This document shows positions 45,848-54,359 of a stretch of DNA of 64,000 nucleotides, in pieces. This DNA comes from Pseudonocardia sp. DSM 110487. GTDB taxonomy: Bacteria > Actinomycetota > Actinomycetes > Mycobacteriales > Pseudonocardiaceae. Numbering within the stretch: the first letter of the stretch is position 1; each line of letters opens with the position of its first letter. Under the pieces are notes generated by a model. It was not told the DNA's origin. It searched no databases and saw nothing but the letters and a program-made list of their open reading frames with translations. The DNA lies in contig NZ_CP080521.1 of NCBI RefSeq assembly GCF_019468565.1, positions 5,642,001 to 5,706,000 of the forward strand, written 5' to 3'. The position numbers and the translations under genes were made by a program.

Positions 45848-47181
45848 GCTTTCTCCAGCAGTTCGCGGTGGACGGCCTCGGCCTCGCGGGCCAGCGCGTC
45901 CGCGTCGACGGTGAGTACCCGGTCGCGCTCGACGACCGCGCGCCCGTCGACGAGCAGCAGTTCCAGGGGCGGTGGGGCGCCCAGCACGAGCGCTGCTACG
46001 GGGTCGGCGATGTCGGCGTGGGCAGGGCCGTCGATCCGCCAGAGCGCGAGGTCGGCCAGCTTGCCGACTTCGATGGAGCCCAGCTCGTCGGTGCGTCCGA
46101 GCACGGCGGCGCCGCCGAGCGTGGCGAGCTCGAGGCCGTCGCGCACGGTGAGCGCGGTGGGGCCGCCGACGGCGCGGGCGAAGAGCACGGCGTGCCGGAC
46201 CTCCTCCAGGAGGCTGCCGGCCTCGTTGCTCGCCGCCCCGTCCACGCCGAGCCCGATCCGGGCGCCCGCGTCGCGCAGGTCGCGGGTGCGGGCGATGCCG
46301 GCGCCGAGCCGGGCGTTGGAGGACGGGCAGTGCGCCACGCCGGTGCCGGTGTCGCCGATCTTCTTCACGGCCGCGTCGTCGAGGTGGATCGCGTGGGCGA
46401 ACCAGACGTCCTCGCCGGTCCAGCCGAGGCTCTCGGCGTACTCGAGGGGGGTGCAGCCGAACCGCTCGCGGCAGAAGTCCTCCTCGTCGAGCGTCTCGGC
46501 GAGGTGGGTGTGCAGCCGCACGCCGCGCCGTCGGGCGAGCTCGGCCGCCTCCCGCATGAGCTCGCCGGTCACCGAGAACGGCGAGCACGGCGCGAGGCCG
46601 ATCCGCAGCATCGAGCCGGGCGACGGGTCGTGCCAGCGGTCGATCGCCTCCTCCGAGGCGGTGAGGATCGCGTCGCGGTCCTCCACGACGTGGTCGGGAG
46701 GGAGCCCGCCGTCGCGCTGCCCGAGGTCCATCGAGCCGCGCGTGGGGTGGAAGCGCAGGCCCACCTCGCGGGCCGCGGCGATCTCGGCGCCGAGCAGGTC
46801 TCCGCCCTCGCGCGGGAAGACGTAGTGGTGGTCGGTGCTGGTGGTGCAGCCGGTGCGCGCGAGCTGGCCGAGGGCCCCGCTCGCGCCGACGTGCACCGCG
46901 CGCTCGTCGATGCCGGCCCACACCGGGTAGAGGGTGGTGAGCCACTCGAAGAGCGTGGAGTCGACGGCGAGGCCGCGGGTGACCCACTGGTAGAGGTGGT
47001 TGTGGGTGTTGACGAAACCCGGGGTCAGCAAGCAGCCGCGACCGTCGACGACCACGCCCGCGCGCTCCGGCACCGGCCCCGCGCCGACGGCGGTGATCCG
47101 GTTGCCCTCCACGACGACGTGCCCGTCCGGGTACTCGGCACCGGAGACCGTGACGACGTGCGCCCCCTCGATGACGATCAT
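45844..47181 (-). CDS. 8-oxoguanine deaminase-like amidohydrolase
   Basis: A 445-residue metal-dependent amidohydrolase of the TrzA/AtzB/8-oxoguanine deaminase group. Metal and catalytic motifs are complete: FVNTHNHLYQW, RLHTHLAETLDEEDF, FAHAIHLDD and LGVDGAASNEAGSLLEE. The combination with xanthine dehydrogenase genes favours deamination of an oxidised purine such as 8-oxoguanine to urate, or of guanine to xanthine. Which one cannot be fixed from sequence alone. It overlaps both neighbours by four bases within the purine operon. Confidence 0.85.
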   Translation of the reverse strand: MIVIEGAHVVTVSGAEYPDGHVVVEGNRITAVGAGPVPERAGVVVDGRGCLLTPGFVNTHNHLYQWVTRGLAVDSTLFEWLTTLYPVWAGIDERAVHVGASGALGQLARTGCTTSTDHHYVFPREGGDLLGAEIAAAREVGLRFHPTRGSMDLGQRDGGLPPDHVVEDRDAILTASEEAIDRWHDPSPGSMLRIGLAPCSPFSVTGELMREAAELARRRGVRLHTHLAETLDEEDFCRERFGCTPLEYAESLGWTGEDVWFAHAIHLDDAAVKKIGDTGTGVAHCPSSNARLGAGIARTRDLRDAGARIGLGVDGAASNEAGSLLEEVRHAVLFARAVGGPTALTVRDGLELATLGGAAVLGRTDELGSIEVGKLADLALWRIDGPAHADIADPVAALVLGAPPPLELLLVDGRAVVERDRVLTVDADALAREAEAVHRELLEKA

Positions 47182-47645
47182 TCGGCACGCTCCGCCGCGG
47201 CGGTCCGCACGGCATCCATGATCTTCTCGTAGCCCGTGCAGCGGCACAGGTTCCCGGCCAGTGCCTCCCGGATCTCCGGGTCGGACGGCTGCGGGTTGCG
47301 CTGTAGCAGGTCGTGCGTGGAGACGATCAGGCCCGGCGTGCAGAAGCCGCACTGCACGGCCCCCTGCTCCAGGAAGGCCTGCTGCACGGGGTGCAACTCC
47401 TCCCCGGAACCGAGCCCTTCGACGGTGGTGACCTCGCGCCCGTTGGCCTGCCCGGCGGCCACGAGGCACGAGCAGACCGGGGTGCCGTCGAGGTAGACGG
47501 TGCAGGAGCCGCACTCGCCCTGCTCGCAGGCGTTCTTGGAGCCGGGCAGGCCGAGCCGCTCGCGCAGGGCGTAGAGCAGGCTCTCGCCCTCCCACACGTC
47601 GTCGGCCTCGCGGCGCTCGCCGTTGATCGTCAGTTCGATCTTCAT
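47178..47645 (-). CDS. xanthine dehydrogenase, 2Fe-2S subunit
   Basis: A 155-residue iron-sulfur subunit. The plant-type cluster (CEQGECGSC followed by a fourth Cys in PVCSC) occupies the N-terminal half, and the second cluster (CGFC and CRCTGY) the C-terminal half, as in all small subunits of the molybdenum hydroxylases. It passes electrons from the molybdenum centre to FAD. One base separates it from the FAD subunit gene and it overlaps the deaminase start by four. Confidence 0.95.
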   Translation of the reverse strand: MKIELTINGERREADDVWEGESLLYALRERLGLPGSKNACEQGECGSCTVYLDGTPVCSCLVAAGQANGREVTTVEGLGSGEELHPVQQAFLEQGAVQCGFCTPGLIVSTHDLLQRNPQPSDPEIREALAGNLCRCTGYEKIMDAVRTAAAERAE

Positions 47646-47646
47646 G

Positions 47647-48519
47647 TCAGGCGGCCCTCCGGTAGTCGTCCCACGCCCAGGTGGCGGCGCGCCGCGCCAT
47701 CACCGAGAGGGAATGCAGGCGGTACGCGGCGCTGCCGCGCACGTCGTCGATGGGGGCGGCGGCGTCGCGGACCTTCCGCCCGAACTCCACGGCGAGGCCC
47801 TCGGGCAGCGCGCCGCGGGACGCCCACAGCCCAGCCGCGGCCAGCTCGCCGGCCAGGAAATCCGCGGCGGCGACGGCTCGGCGTGGAGTGGGGGCCGCCG
47901 AGCCGATCCCGGTGCCGACGGCCTCCCGCTGCGGGTGCAGTGCCAACCCGAACGCCGACACCGCGATCACCATCGCGTTCCGGGTGCCGATCTTGCAGAA
48001 CTGCTGCGGCCCGGCGGCCGCCGGGATGAGGACGGCCGCGATCAGCTCGTCCGCGGCGAGGGCGTTGCGCTTGACGCCCGTGTAGAACTCCGCGGCCGGG
48101 ATGCGCCGGACCCCGCGCAGCGAGGCGACCTCGATCTCGGCATCGGCCGCCAGCAGCGGCGGGTGGCTGTCCCCGGCGGGCGATGCCGCCCCGAGGTTGC
48201 CGCCGACCGTGCCGCGGTTGCGGATCTGCGGCGATCCGACCGTCCGGGCGGCCATCGCGAGCCCTGGCAGCCGGTCCCCCAGCTCGTCGATGATGCGGGT
48301 GTAGGTGACGCCGGCCCCGAGCCGCACCCGCCCGTCGTCCTGGATGTCCCATTCCTGCAGGTCGGGCACGCGGGTGAGGTCGAGCAGGGCGGCCGGGCGC
48401 CGGTGGTCGAAGTTGATCTCGACCATCACGTCGGTGCCGCCCGCCACCGGCACGGCGTCCGGCTGCTCGGCCTTCGCCGCGAGGGCGTCGGCCCACGTCG
48501 TCGGCGCGAGGAAGTCCAT
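47647..48519 (-). CDS. xanthine dehydrogenase, FAD-binding subunit
   Basis: A 290-residue FAD-binding subunit of the CO-dehydrogenase/xanthine dehydrogenase family. VPVAGGTDVMVEINFDHRRP and the second FAD loop TVGSPQIRNRGTVGGNLGAA are diagnostic; the middle-to-end part is the CODH flavoprotein C-terminal domain. ATG 48519 begins MDFLAPTTW, in line with homologues; the open frame continuing to 48717 runs through the PucR start and is a shadow. It heads the ten-gene minus-strand purine operon. Confidence 0.93.
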   Translation of the reverse strand: MDFLAPTTWADALAAKAEQPDAVPVAGGTDVMVEINFDHRRPAALLDLTRVPDLQEWDIQDDGRVRLGAGVTYTRIIDELGDRLPGLAMAARTVGSPQIRNRGTVGGNLGAASPAGDSHPPLLAADAEIEVASLRGVRRIPAAEFYTGVKRNALAADELIAAVLIPAAAGPQQFCKIGTRNAMVIAVSAFGLALHPQREAVGTGIGSAAPTPRRAVAAADFLAGELAAAGLWASRGALPEGLAVEFGRKVRDAAAPIDDVRGSAAYRLHSLSVMARRAATWAWDDYRRAA

Positions 48520-48613
48520 GCCGAGAAGTAGAGCCCTTTCCCGCGACACGCAGAAGTCGCCGCGGTGACGAATCACCCGACCCCGGACCCCGGACGGGTT
48601 GTAGGTTCCTCCA

Positions 48614-50149
48614 ATGCAGCTGCGCGACCTGCTCGCCCACCCCGCACTGGGGCTGCGGCTGCTGCATGCGGGCAGCGCCCCGGACACGCTCGATCGGCCC
48701 GTCCGTTGGGTGTACACGACGGACCTGATCGACCCGGCCCGCTACCTGTCCGGTGGCGAGCTGGTGATCAGCGGGCTGGTCTGGCGACGGAAGCCGGCCG
48801 ACAGCGAGCGGTTCGTCGCCGCCGTGGCCGGCGCGGGGGCCGTCGCACTCGCCGCCGGCGAGGCGGTGTTCCACGGCATCCCGGACGACCTGGTGGAGGC
48901 CTGCCGCCGCCACGACCTCCCCCTGCTCGCCGTGCCGGAGGAGGTGTCGTTCGCGGCGGTCACCGAGCTGGTGGTCGGGGCGCTGACGGCCGCACGCGGC
49001 GACCGGCTCGCGCACACCCTCGGCCGGCAGCGGCGACTGCTCTCGGCGGTCGCGGGTGGGCTCGGGCTCGACGAGCTGGCGGCCGAGGTGTCGGCGGCCA
49101 CCGGCGTGGCGATCCGGGTGCTCTCCGCCACGGGACGGGCCGTCGTGGCGGGGCCGGCGCCGCTCACCGGCGACGACCTGGACGCCGCCGTCACGACGTT
49201 CCTCACCGCGGATCGGCTTCCCGCGGTCGTACCGGGTGCAGAACGGTCGGTGTTCCCGGTGGGCCCCGCGTCGGAGGAGCGGATCACGTCGTGGTTCGTG
49301 GCCGCCGACGGCGACTGCACCAGCTGGGACACCGAAGTCGGCGACACCGTTGGCGAGCTGGTCGCGATCACCGCGCTCGACCGAGCCCGCCGTGGCGAGG
49401 GCCTGCGGCTGGCCCGTGAGATCGCCGAGGACGCGATCGGACTCGTGGCGGCGGGCTCTGCGCACCGGCCGGAGGTGGCGGTGCGGCTGCGGCAGGCGGG
49501 CCTCGACCCGGACGTGCCGCTCGTCGTCGCCGTGGCCGGGTTCGGGACGCCCGAGCGCGTGCAGACGGCCCGATCCGTGCTCGTCGACGCCGCGACGCAC
49601 GTCGGACCACCCGCGGTCGGCGTGCACGACAGGCTCGCGGTGGCGCTGCTGCCCGCGGGACCGGCCGACACACCCGCCGTGCTCGGTGCCGCCCTGCACC
49701 GGCTCGCTCCCGGGCTCGGGACGGACCGGCTGACGGTCGGCCTGAGCCGTCCCGCGCCGATCGAGGCCCTCTCCGGCGCGCTGCAGGAGGCCCGGCACGC
49801 CCGCGAGCTGGCCGCCCGTCGTCCCGGCGCGGTGCACGTCGTGACCGGTGGCGAGGTCACCTCGCACGTGGCACTGCTCGCCGCCGTGCCCGACGAGGTG
49901 CGCCGCGCGTTCGCGGTTCGCGTGCTGGAGCCCGTGCTGGACTACGACGCGCGCACCGGCGCCGGCCTGCGCGAGACCCTGGAAGCGTTCCTCGAGTGCT
50001 CCGGGTCGTGGAGCCGGGCAGCCCAGCGGCTGCACCTGCACGTCAACACCGTCCGCTACCGGATCGGCCGAGTGGAGGAACTCACGGGCCGCAACCTGGC
50101 GGAGCTTCCGGACCGGGTGGACGTGTACCTCGCGCTCCGCTCGCTCTAG
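48614..50149 (+). CDS. pucR: PucR-family purine catabolism regulator
   Basis: A 511-residue activator. The N-terminal PucR domain (MQLRDLLAHPALGLRLLHAG, VRWVYTTDLIDPARYLSGGE) is followed by a central GGDEF-like/ligand region and the C-terminal PucR HTH (ETLEAFLECSGSWSRAAQRL, then HVNTVRYRIGRVEELTG). In Bacillus PucR controls the purine degradation genes. Here it is divergent from the xanthine dehydrogenase/allantoin operon, with 94 bases in between, so it is almost certainly that operon's regulator. The first in-frame ATG is used. Confidence 0.93.
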   Translation: MQLRDLLAHPALGLRLLHAGSAPDTLDRPVRWVYTTDLIDPARYLSGGELVISGLVWRRKPADSERFVAAVAGAGAVALAAGEAVFHGIPDDLVEACRRHDLPLLAVPEEVSFAAVTELVVGALTAARGDRLAHTLGRQRRLLSAVAGGLGLDELAAEVSAATGVAIRVLSATGRAVVAGPAPLTGDDLDAAVTTFLTADRLPAVVPGAERSVFPVGPASEERITSWFVAADGDCTSWDTEVGDTVGELVAITALDRARRGEGLRLAREIAEDAIGLVAAGSAHRPEVAVRLRQAGLDPDVPLVVAVAGFGTPERVQTARSVLVDAATHVGPPAVGVHDRLAVALLPAGPADTPAVLGAALHRLAPGLGTDRLTVGLSRPAPIEALSGALQEARHARELAARRPGAVHVVTGGEVTSHVALLAAVPDEVRRAFAVRVLEPVLDYDARTGAGLRETLEAFLECSGSWSRAAQRLHLHVNTVRYRIGRVEELTGRNLAELPDRVDVYLALRSL

Positions 50150-50236
50150 TGTCCCGAAGAGCTCTGGCCGTAGCGAGCGGAGTCCAGGTGGTGTCCTCGA
50201 CCCGGGCATCTCCGGTATGCGCGGGCTTCGGTGCGT

Positions 50237-51145
50237 TCAGGCCGTGGTGGGCTCGAAAGCGGCGCGGTTGTCACGAATGAATGTTTCGAGGGATTTTGGT
50301 GGTGTGCCGCCGACTGTCTCGACGACGTCGGTGACCATGTCCTGTTCACCGTGTTTGTGGGTTTCGGCTACATGGCAGAGGTGCTTGACCAGCAGTGAGG
50401 GGGCTCCGCCCTGGGACAGGGCCCGTCGCCAGTTCTCGACGGGAATGTCCACGTACTCTATCGGGCGGTCGAGTACGCGGCTGAACGTGTCGGCTTGTTC
50501 GGACATGGACATTGACACCGGGCCGGTCGCAACATAAGTCTTACCGTGGTGTCGGCCGGGATCGATCAGGACTCCCACGGCTACGCGGGCGAGGTCTTCG
50601 CCGGCGACCGGGGCATGTCTGCCATGGCCGTAGGGCAGGTAGATCTTGCCATCGGCTCGGATGGCTGCCGGGTTGGCGATGGTGAGTAGGTTCTCCAGGA
50701 AGTAGGGCGGGCGAATGTGGGTTACGCCGATCCCGGACCAGTCGAGTGCGCGCTCGGCAAGCCAGTGTCCGCGGGCGGCCGGGCTGGCGTGATCCGGGCG
50801 GGCGGTCATCTGTGACATGTTCACGATCGACTCAACGCCCGCTTGTCTTCCGGCGGCGGCGAACGTTGTTGTCGCCGCGAGGAGGCCGTCGGCGAGTGGA
50901 TAGGTGAAGTAGGCACGCCGCACGCCTTCGAGGGCGGCACGTACGGCGTTGAAGTCGCCGACGTCACCGACAACGATCTGCGCGCCCAGCGCCTTGAGCG
51001 CGGCAGAGCGGTCATCGTCGTGATGAACAAACGCTCGAACGGGTAGCCCTTTTGCCAGCAGCTGTCGGGCGACGTGGTTACCCGTCGCCCCATGACTCCC
51101 ACCCGCGCCAACAATCAAATACGCCGTCGAACTTGTCTCGGTCAT
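50237..51145 (-). CDS. NmrA-family NAD(P)-binding protein, low-GC gene
   Basis: A 302-residue NmrA/HSCARG-like atypical SDR. The motif LIVGAGGSHGATGNHVARQL is a variant Rossmann loop, followed by VRAFVHHDDDRSAALKALGA and ADGLLAATTTFAAAGRQAGV. The canonical YxxxK catalytic pair is not obvious, as in other NmrA regulators or quinone-reductase-like enzymes. ATG 51145 follows GAGGGAG. Its DNA is clearly poorer in GC than its neighbours: I count 34 G+C of 60 in each of the two rows 50281-50340 and 50341-50400. This suggests recent transfer. Function is unknown. Confidence 0.82.
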   Translation of the reverse strand: MTETSSTAYLIVGAGGSHGATGNHVARQLLAKGLPVRAFVHHDDDRSAALKALGAQIVVGDVGDFNAVRAALEGVRRAYFTYPLADGLLAATTTFAAAGRQAGVESIVNMSQMTARPDHASPAARGHWLAERALDWSGIGVTHIRPPYFLENLLTIANPAAIRADGKIYLPYGHGRHAPVAGEDLARVAVGVLIDPGRHHGKTYVATGPVSMSMSEQADTFSRVLDRPIEYVDIPVENWRRALSQGGAPSLLVKHLCHVAETHKHGEQDMVTDVVETVGGTPPKSLETFIRDNRAAFEPTTA

Positions 51146-51306
51146 TGCGGTCTCCCTCGTCGTCGGGCTGGACGCGGTCGGGTTGGGCGAGATGCTGGCC
51201 GGCACTCGCCGTGACCGGGTCTCACCTCTGCCGACGCCCGGCAGTAGCCGGGATCGACAGCGCGCCCGGAGAATCTCGGCGAGGAGGATTTTCGGCGCGG
51301 CGTCGA

Positions 51307-51333
51307 TGTCGATGCGGTCCCTGCTCGCGCGTC
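51307..51333 (+). promoter_or_regulatory. candidate ECF42-type promoter before the DGPF gene
   Basis: TGTCGA at 51307-51312 and CGTC at 51330-51333 are separated by 17 bases, 50 bases before the DGPF start. This resembles the TGTCGA / CG(A/T)C promoter described for ECF42 sigma factors, whose gene is the second downstream. Confidence 0.45.
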
Positions 51334-51382
51334 GAGGTGAGTGGAGGGCCCGAGTGGCGGGCACGACGGGAAGGATGAACCG

Positions 51383-51730
51383 ATGGCCCAGTACCTGGTG
51401 TTGATCTACGACGACGAGAGCGCGCTGGCCGGCGCCGGCCAGGAGGAGTCCGGGAGACTGCTGGCCGACCACCAGCGGTTCATGGCCGCGCAAGAGACGG
51501 CGCTGCACGGCGGTAACGCCCTGCAGTCCACCGCGACCGCCACCTCGATCCGCCCGGACGGCGGAGGCGGGTTCAGCGTCACCGACGCCCCGTTTGCCGA
51601 GACCAAAGAGGCGCTCGTGGGCTACTACCTCATCGAGGCCGACGACCTCGACCGGGCCGTGGCCATCGCCAAGCAGGTTCCGACGTTCGCCGGCGGGGTC
51701 GAGGTCCGGCCCGTGCGCACCTTCGACTGA
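51383..51730 (+). CDS. YCII-related (DGPF) protein
   Basis: A 115-residue YCII/DGPF-family protein: MAQYLVLIYDDESALAGAG, then the motif DAPFAETKEALVGYYLIEAD, where the usual DGPF reads DAPF, and DLDRAVAIAKQVP before the closing strand. DGPF proteins are the usual neighbours and targets of ECF42 sigma factors, whose gene follows 17 bases later. Ribosome site GGAAGGA lies seven bases before ATG 51383. Enzymatic function is unknown. Confidence 0.92.
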   Translation: MAQYLVLIYDDESALAGAGQEESGRLLADHQRFMAAQETALHGGNALQSTATATSIRPDGGGGFSVTDAPFAETKEALVGYYLIEADDLDRAVAIAKQVPTFAGGVEVRPVRTFD

Positions 51731-51747
51731 CCACCCGAGGACGCCGC

Positions 51748-53010
51748 GTGATGACAGTGGACCCGCGGGTGGGCGCCGCGGTCGTTGACGCGCACCGCCG
51801 CGAGTGGGCCTTCGTGCTCGCCGCGACGGTGCGCGTCACCCGCGACCTGGATCTGGCCGAGGAATGCGTCCAAGACGCCTACGCCAAAGCCCTGGCCACC
51901 TGGGCCACTGACGGCGTCCCCCGCAACACCGGGGCCTGGTTGACCACCACCGCGCGCCGCCGCGCGCTGGACCTGCTGCGCCGCCAGGCCACCGCGGCCC
52001 GGGCGTTGCCCCTGCTCGTCGAGACCAGCACCGACGAGGGACTCGACCAGGGACATGAGGAGCGGCTCGGTGGGGCCGAGATCGGCGATGAGCGGCTGCG
52101 GCTCGTGTTCACCTGCTGCCACCCCACCCTTTCCCGCGACGCTCAGGTGGCACTGACCCTGCGGCTGCTGTGCGGACTGTCCACCGCCGAGGTGGCCCGC
52201 GCTTTCCTGGTCAGCGAGTCGACCATGGCCGCCCGGATCACCCGCGCCAAGAAGAAGATCACTCAGGCGCGGATTCCGTACCGGGTGCCCGCGCGTGAGG
52301 AGCTGCCCGACCGCGTGGCGTCGGTGTGCGAGGTGGTGCACCTGCTGTTCACGACTGGCCACGCCGCGCCCGCCGGCGCCGAGCTGATCCGCCGCGATCT
52401 GGTCGAGCGCGCCCTCGACCTGGCCCGGATGCTGCGCACCCTGCTACCCGCCAACACCGACATCGCCGGGCTGCTGGCGCTGATCCTGCTCACCGACGCC
52501 CGCCGTGGCGCCCGTCTCGACGAACACGGACAGCTCGTGCTGCTCGCCGACCAGAATCGGGCCCGCTGGGACCACGACGCGATCACCGAGGGAATGGCCC
52601 TGGTCCGCGAGGCCCTGCGCCGTCGGCCTCCAGGGCGGTTCGCGTTGATGGCCGCCATCGCCGCAGTCCACGACGAAGCCGAGAGCTGGGACACGACCGA
52701 CTGGCGCGAGATCGTCGGGCTCTACGACCTGCTTGTGGCCCTGTGGCCCTCACCTGTCGTCGCGCTCAACCGCGCCGTCGCGGTCGGGTTCGCCGACGGT
52801 CCCGCCGCCGGCCTCGATGCACTCGACCCACTCACCATCGAGCCCCAGCTCGCCGGTTACGGCTACCTCGCCGCCGCCCGCGCCGAGTTCCTCGCCCGCC
52901 TCGGGCGCACCCATGACGCCCGCACCGCCTACGAAGAAGCGCTGCTCCTGACCGAGAACACCATCGAGCGCGACTACCTCACCCATCGCCTCGATCAACT
53001 CCAGATGTGA
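51748..53010 (+). CDS. ECF42 sigma factor with C-terminal helical repeat domain
   Basis: A 420-residue sigma factor. The sigma part covers residues 1-180: EECVQDAYAKALATWATDG in region 2, the family marker CCHPTLS, then LRLLCGLSTAEVARAFLVSE in region 4. A helical, TPR-like C-terminal domain of about 220 residues follows, with VVHLLFTTGHAA and SPVVALNRAVAVGFADG, which in ECF42 proteins is needed for activity in place of an anti-sigma factor. The start is GTG 51748 with GAGG upstream, or ATG 51751. The adjacent DGPF gene, the defining ECF42 partner, confirms the group. Confidence 0.93.
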   Translation: MMTVDPRVGAAVVDAHRREWAFVLAATVRVTRDLDLAEECVQDAYAKALATWATDGVPRNTGAWLTTTARRRALDLLRRQATAARALPLLVETSTDEGLDQGHEERLGGAEIGDERLRLVFTCCHPTLSRDAQVALTLRLLCGLSTAEVARAFLVSESTMAARITRAKKKITQARIPYRVPAREELPDRVASVCEVVHLLFTTGHAAPAGAELIRRDLVERALDLARMLRTLLPANTDIAGLLALILLTDARRGARLDEHGQLVLLADQNRARWDHDAITEGMALVREALRRRPPGRFALMAAIAAVHDEAESWDTTDWREIVGLYDLLVALWPSPVVALNRAVAVGFADGPAAGLDALDPLTIEPQLAGYGYLAAARAEFLARLGRTHDARTAYEEALLLTENTIERDYLTHRLDQLQM

Positions 53011-53173
53011 GCTGCAGGCGGGCCGAGGCGACGGCCCGTTCATGTCCTGGGTCCCAGGCCGCCGGGCGCGCGGGAACGTCCCTTGAGCGGCGCGCTCCCC
53101 CGTTTCGTGAACGCGTGACAGCTCCCTTCCGTACCCACCGGAGAGATCCGCTCCCCGACACCTGGAGATCTCC

Positions 53174-54064
53174 ATGCGCACATCGTGGAAGACCACCCTG
53201 ATCGCCGGCGCGGCCCTGGTCGCGACCGCCTCGTGCGCCGGCAACACCCCGAGCACCCCCGCGGCGGCCGCGACCCCCGTCGGCGACCCGTCCAGACCCG
53301 CCGCCGGCGCCGCCGCCGCTGCCGTGGACGTCGTCGGCCTGGTCGACGGAACCTCGCTGGTGCGCTTCACCACCGCCGACCCCGCGCCCGTCGGCGAGCC
53401 CGCGACGGTGTCCGGCATGGCCGGGGATGCCCGGCTGGTCGGCATCGACTACCGAGTCCAGGACGGCCTGCTCTACGGCGTCGGGGACGAGGGCGGGCTG
53501 TACTCGATCACCGAGACCGGCTCCGCCACCAAGGTCGGCGAGCTGTCGGTGCCGCTGGACGGCGAGGTGTTCGGCGTCGACTTCAACCCCGCCGCGAACG
53601 CGCTGCGGATCATCAGCGACACCGGGCAGAACCTCCGCCAACCGTTCGCGACGACACCGCTGCCGAACACCGTTGCGGACACCAAACTCAGCAACCCGGC
53701 CCAAGCGCCCGCCACCGGCACCGTGCCGGCCAACGGAGTGGTGTCCGCCGCCTACACCAACAACGACACCGAGGACACGACCGCGACGTCGCTGTTCGTG
53801 CTCGACGCCGCGGCGGGCCGGATCTCGCTGCAGGCCCCCGCCAACGGCGGCACGCTGTCCCCGACGGGCAGCCTCGGCGTCGATGCCGACGCCGGGTGGG
53901 GCTTCGACATCCACACCGACGCGAACGGTGTCAACACCGGCTACGCCACGGTGCAGGTCGGCAGCGGGTACGAGCTGCATTCGGTCGACCTCCTCACCGG
54001 CCGGATGACCCGGATCGACCGCCTCGACGGCACCATCACCGACATCGCCGTGGCTCTGTCGTAG
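53174..54064 (+). CDS. DUF4394 secreted lipoprotein
   Basis: A 296-residue exported protein. The signal peptide MRTSWKTTLIAGAALVATAS ends at a lipobox Cys, followed by an Ala/Pro/Thr linker. The rest is the DUF4394 domain, a beta-propeller-like repeat protein: GEPATVSGMAGDARLVGIDYR, GLLYGVGDEGGLYSI, VFGVDFNPAANALRIISDTG, RQPF, ALFV-type strands and GFDIHTDANGVNTGYATVQV. Function is unknown. ATG 53174 follows GGAGAT. It lies 163 bases after the ECF42 gene on the same strand and may be one of its targets, but no match to the promoter motif was seen. Confidence 0.88.
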   Translation: MRTSWKTTLIAGAALVATASCAGNTPSTPAAAATPVGDPSRPAAGAAAAAVDVVGLVDGTSLVRFTTADPAPVGEPATVSGMAGDARLVGIDYRVQDGLLYGVGDEGGLYSITETGSATKVGELSVPLDGEVFGVDFNPAANALRIISDTGQNLRQPFATTPLPNTVADTKLSNPAQAPATGTVPANGVVSAAYTNNDTEDTTATSLFVLDAAAGRISLQAPANGGTLSPTGSLGVDADAGWGFDIHTDANGVNTGYATVQVGSGYELHSVDLLTGRMTRIDRLDGTITDIAVALS

Positions 54065-54127
54065 TAGCGGCGTCGTCGTCGGAGTAGCGCATCCTCATTC
54101 CGCTCGCGCACCCCGTCTGCGCCGACG

Positions 54128-54145
54128 CGTCCCGTCGACGGGACG
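54128..54145. terminator. perfect 18-bp palindrome after the DUF4394 gene
   Basis: CGTCCCGTCGACGGGACG at 54128-54145 is its own reverse complement and lies 64 bases past the DUF4394 stop, as a terminator would. Its core CCCGTCGACGGG recurs at 54245-54256, before the TetR gene. Confidence 0.5.
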
Positions 54146-54329
54146 GGCGCGCGCGAACGGGATGCGCCACCCGTGACGGGGTGCGCGGGCGACCGCCCGG
54201 CCATGCACCCCGTGCGGCGACACACCTCGTCTCGGTCCGCGCGCCCCGTCGACGGGTGGCGTGGACCGAACCGGGTTGCGGGAGCGCGCGGCGGCCCCTG
54301 GCGCGCCCTTTCTGCATTCCTCCTGGACC

Positions 54330-54350
54330 GATACGAACGGTCGTGCTAAA
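54330..54350. promoter_or_regulatory. candidate TetR operator, site 1
   Basis: An 18-base word that reads GATACGAACGGTCGTGCT (54330-54347) contains the imperfect palindrome ACGAACGGTCGT. It ends 12 bases before the TetR start. An inverted copy differing at one position lies in the first codons of the next gene (54986-55003). Confidence 0.6.
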
Positions 54351-54359
54351 AATGTGATC

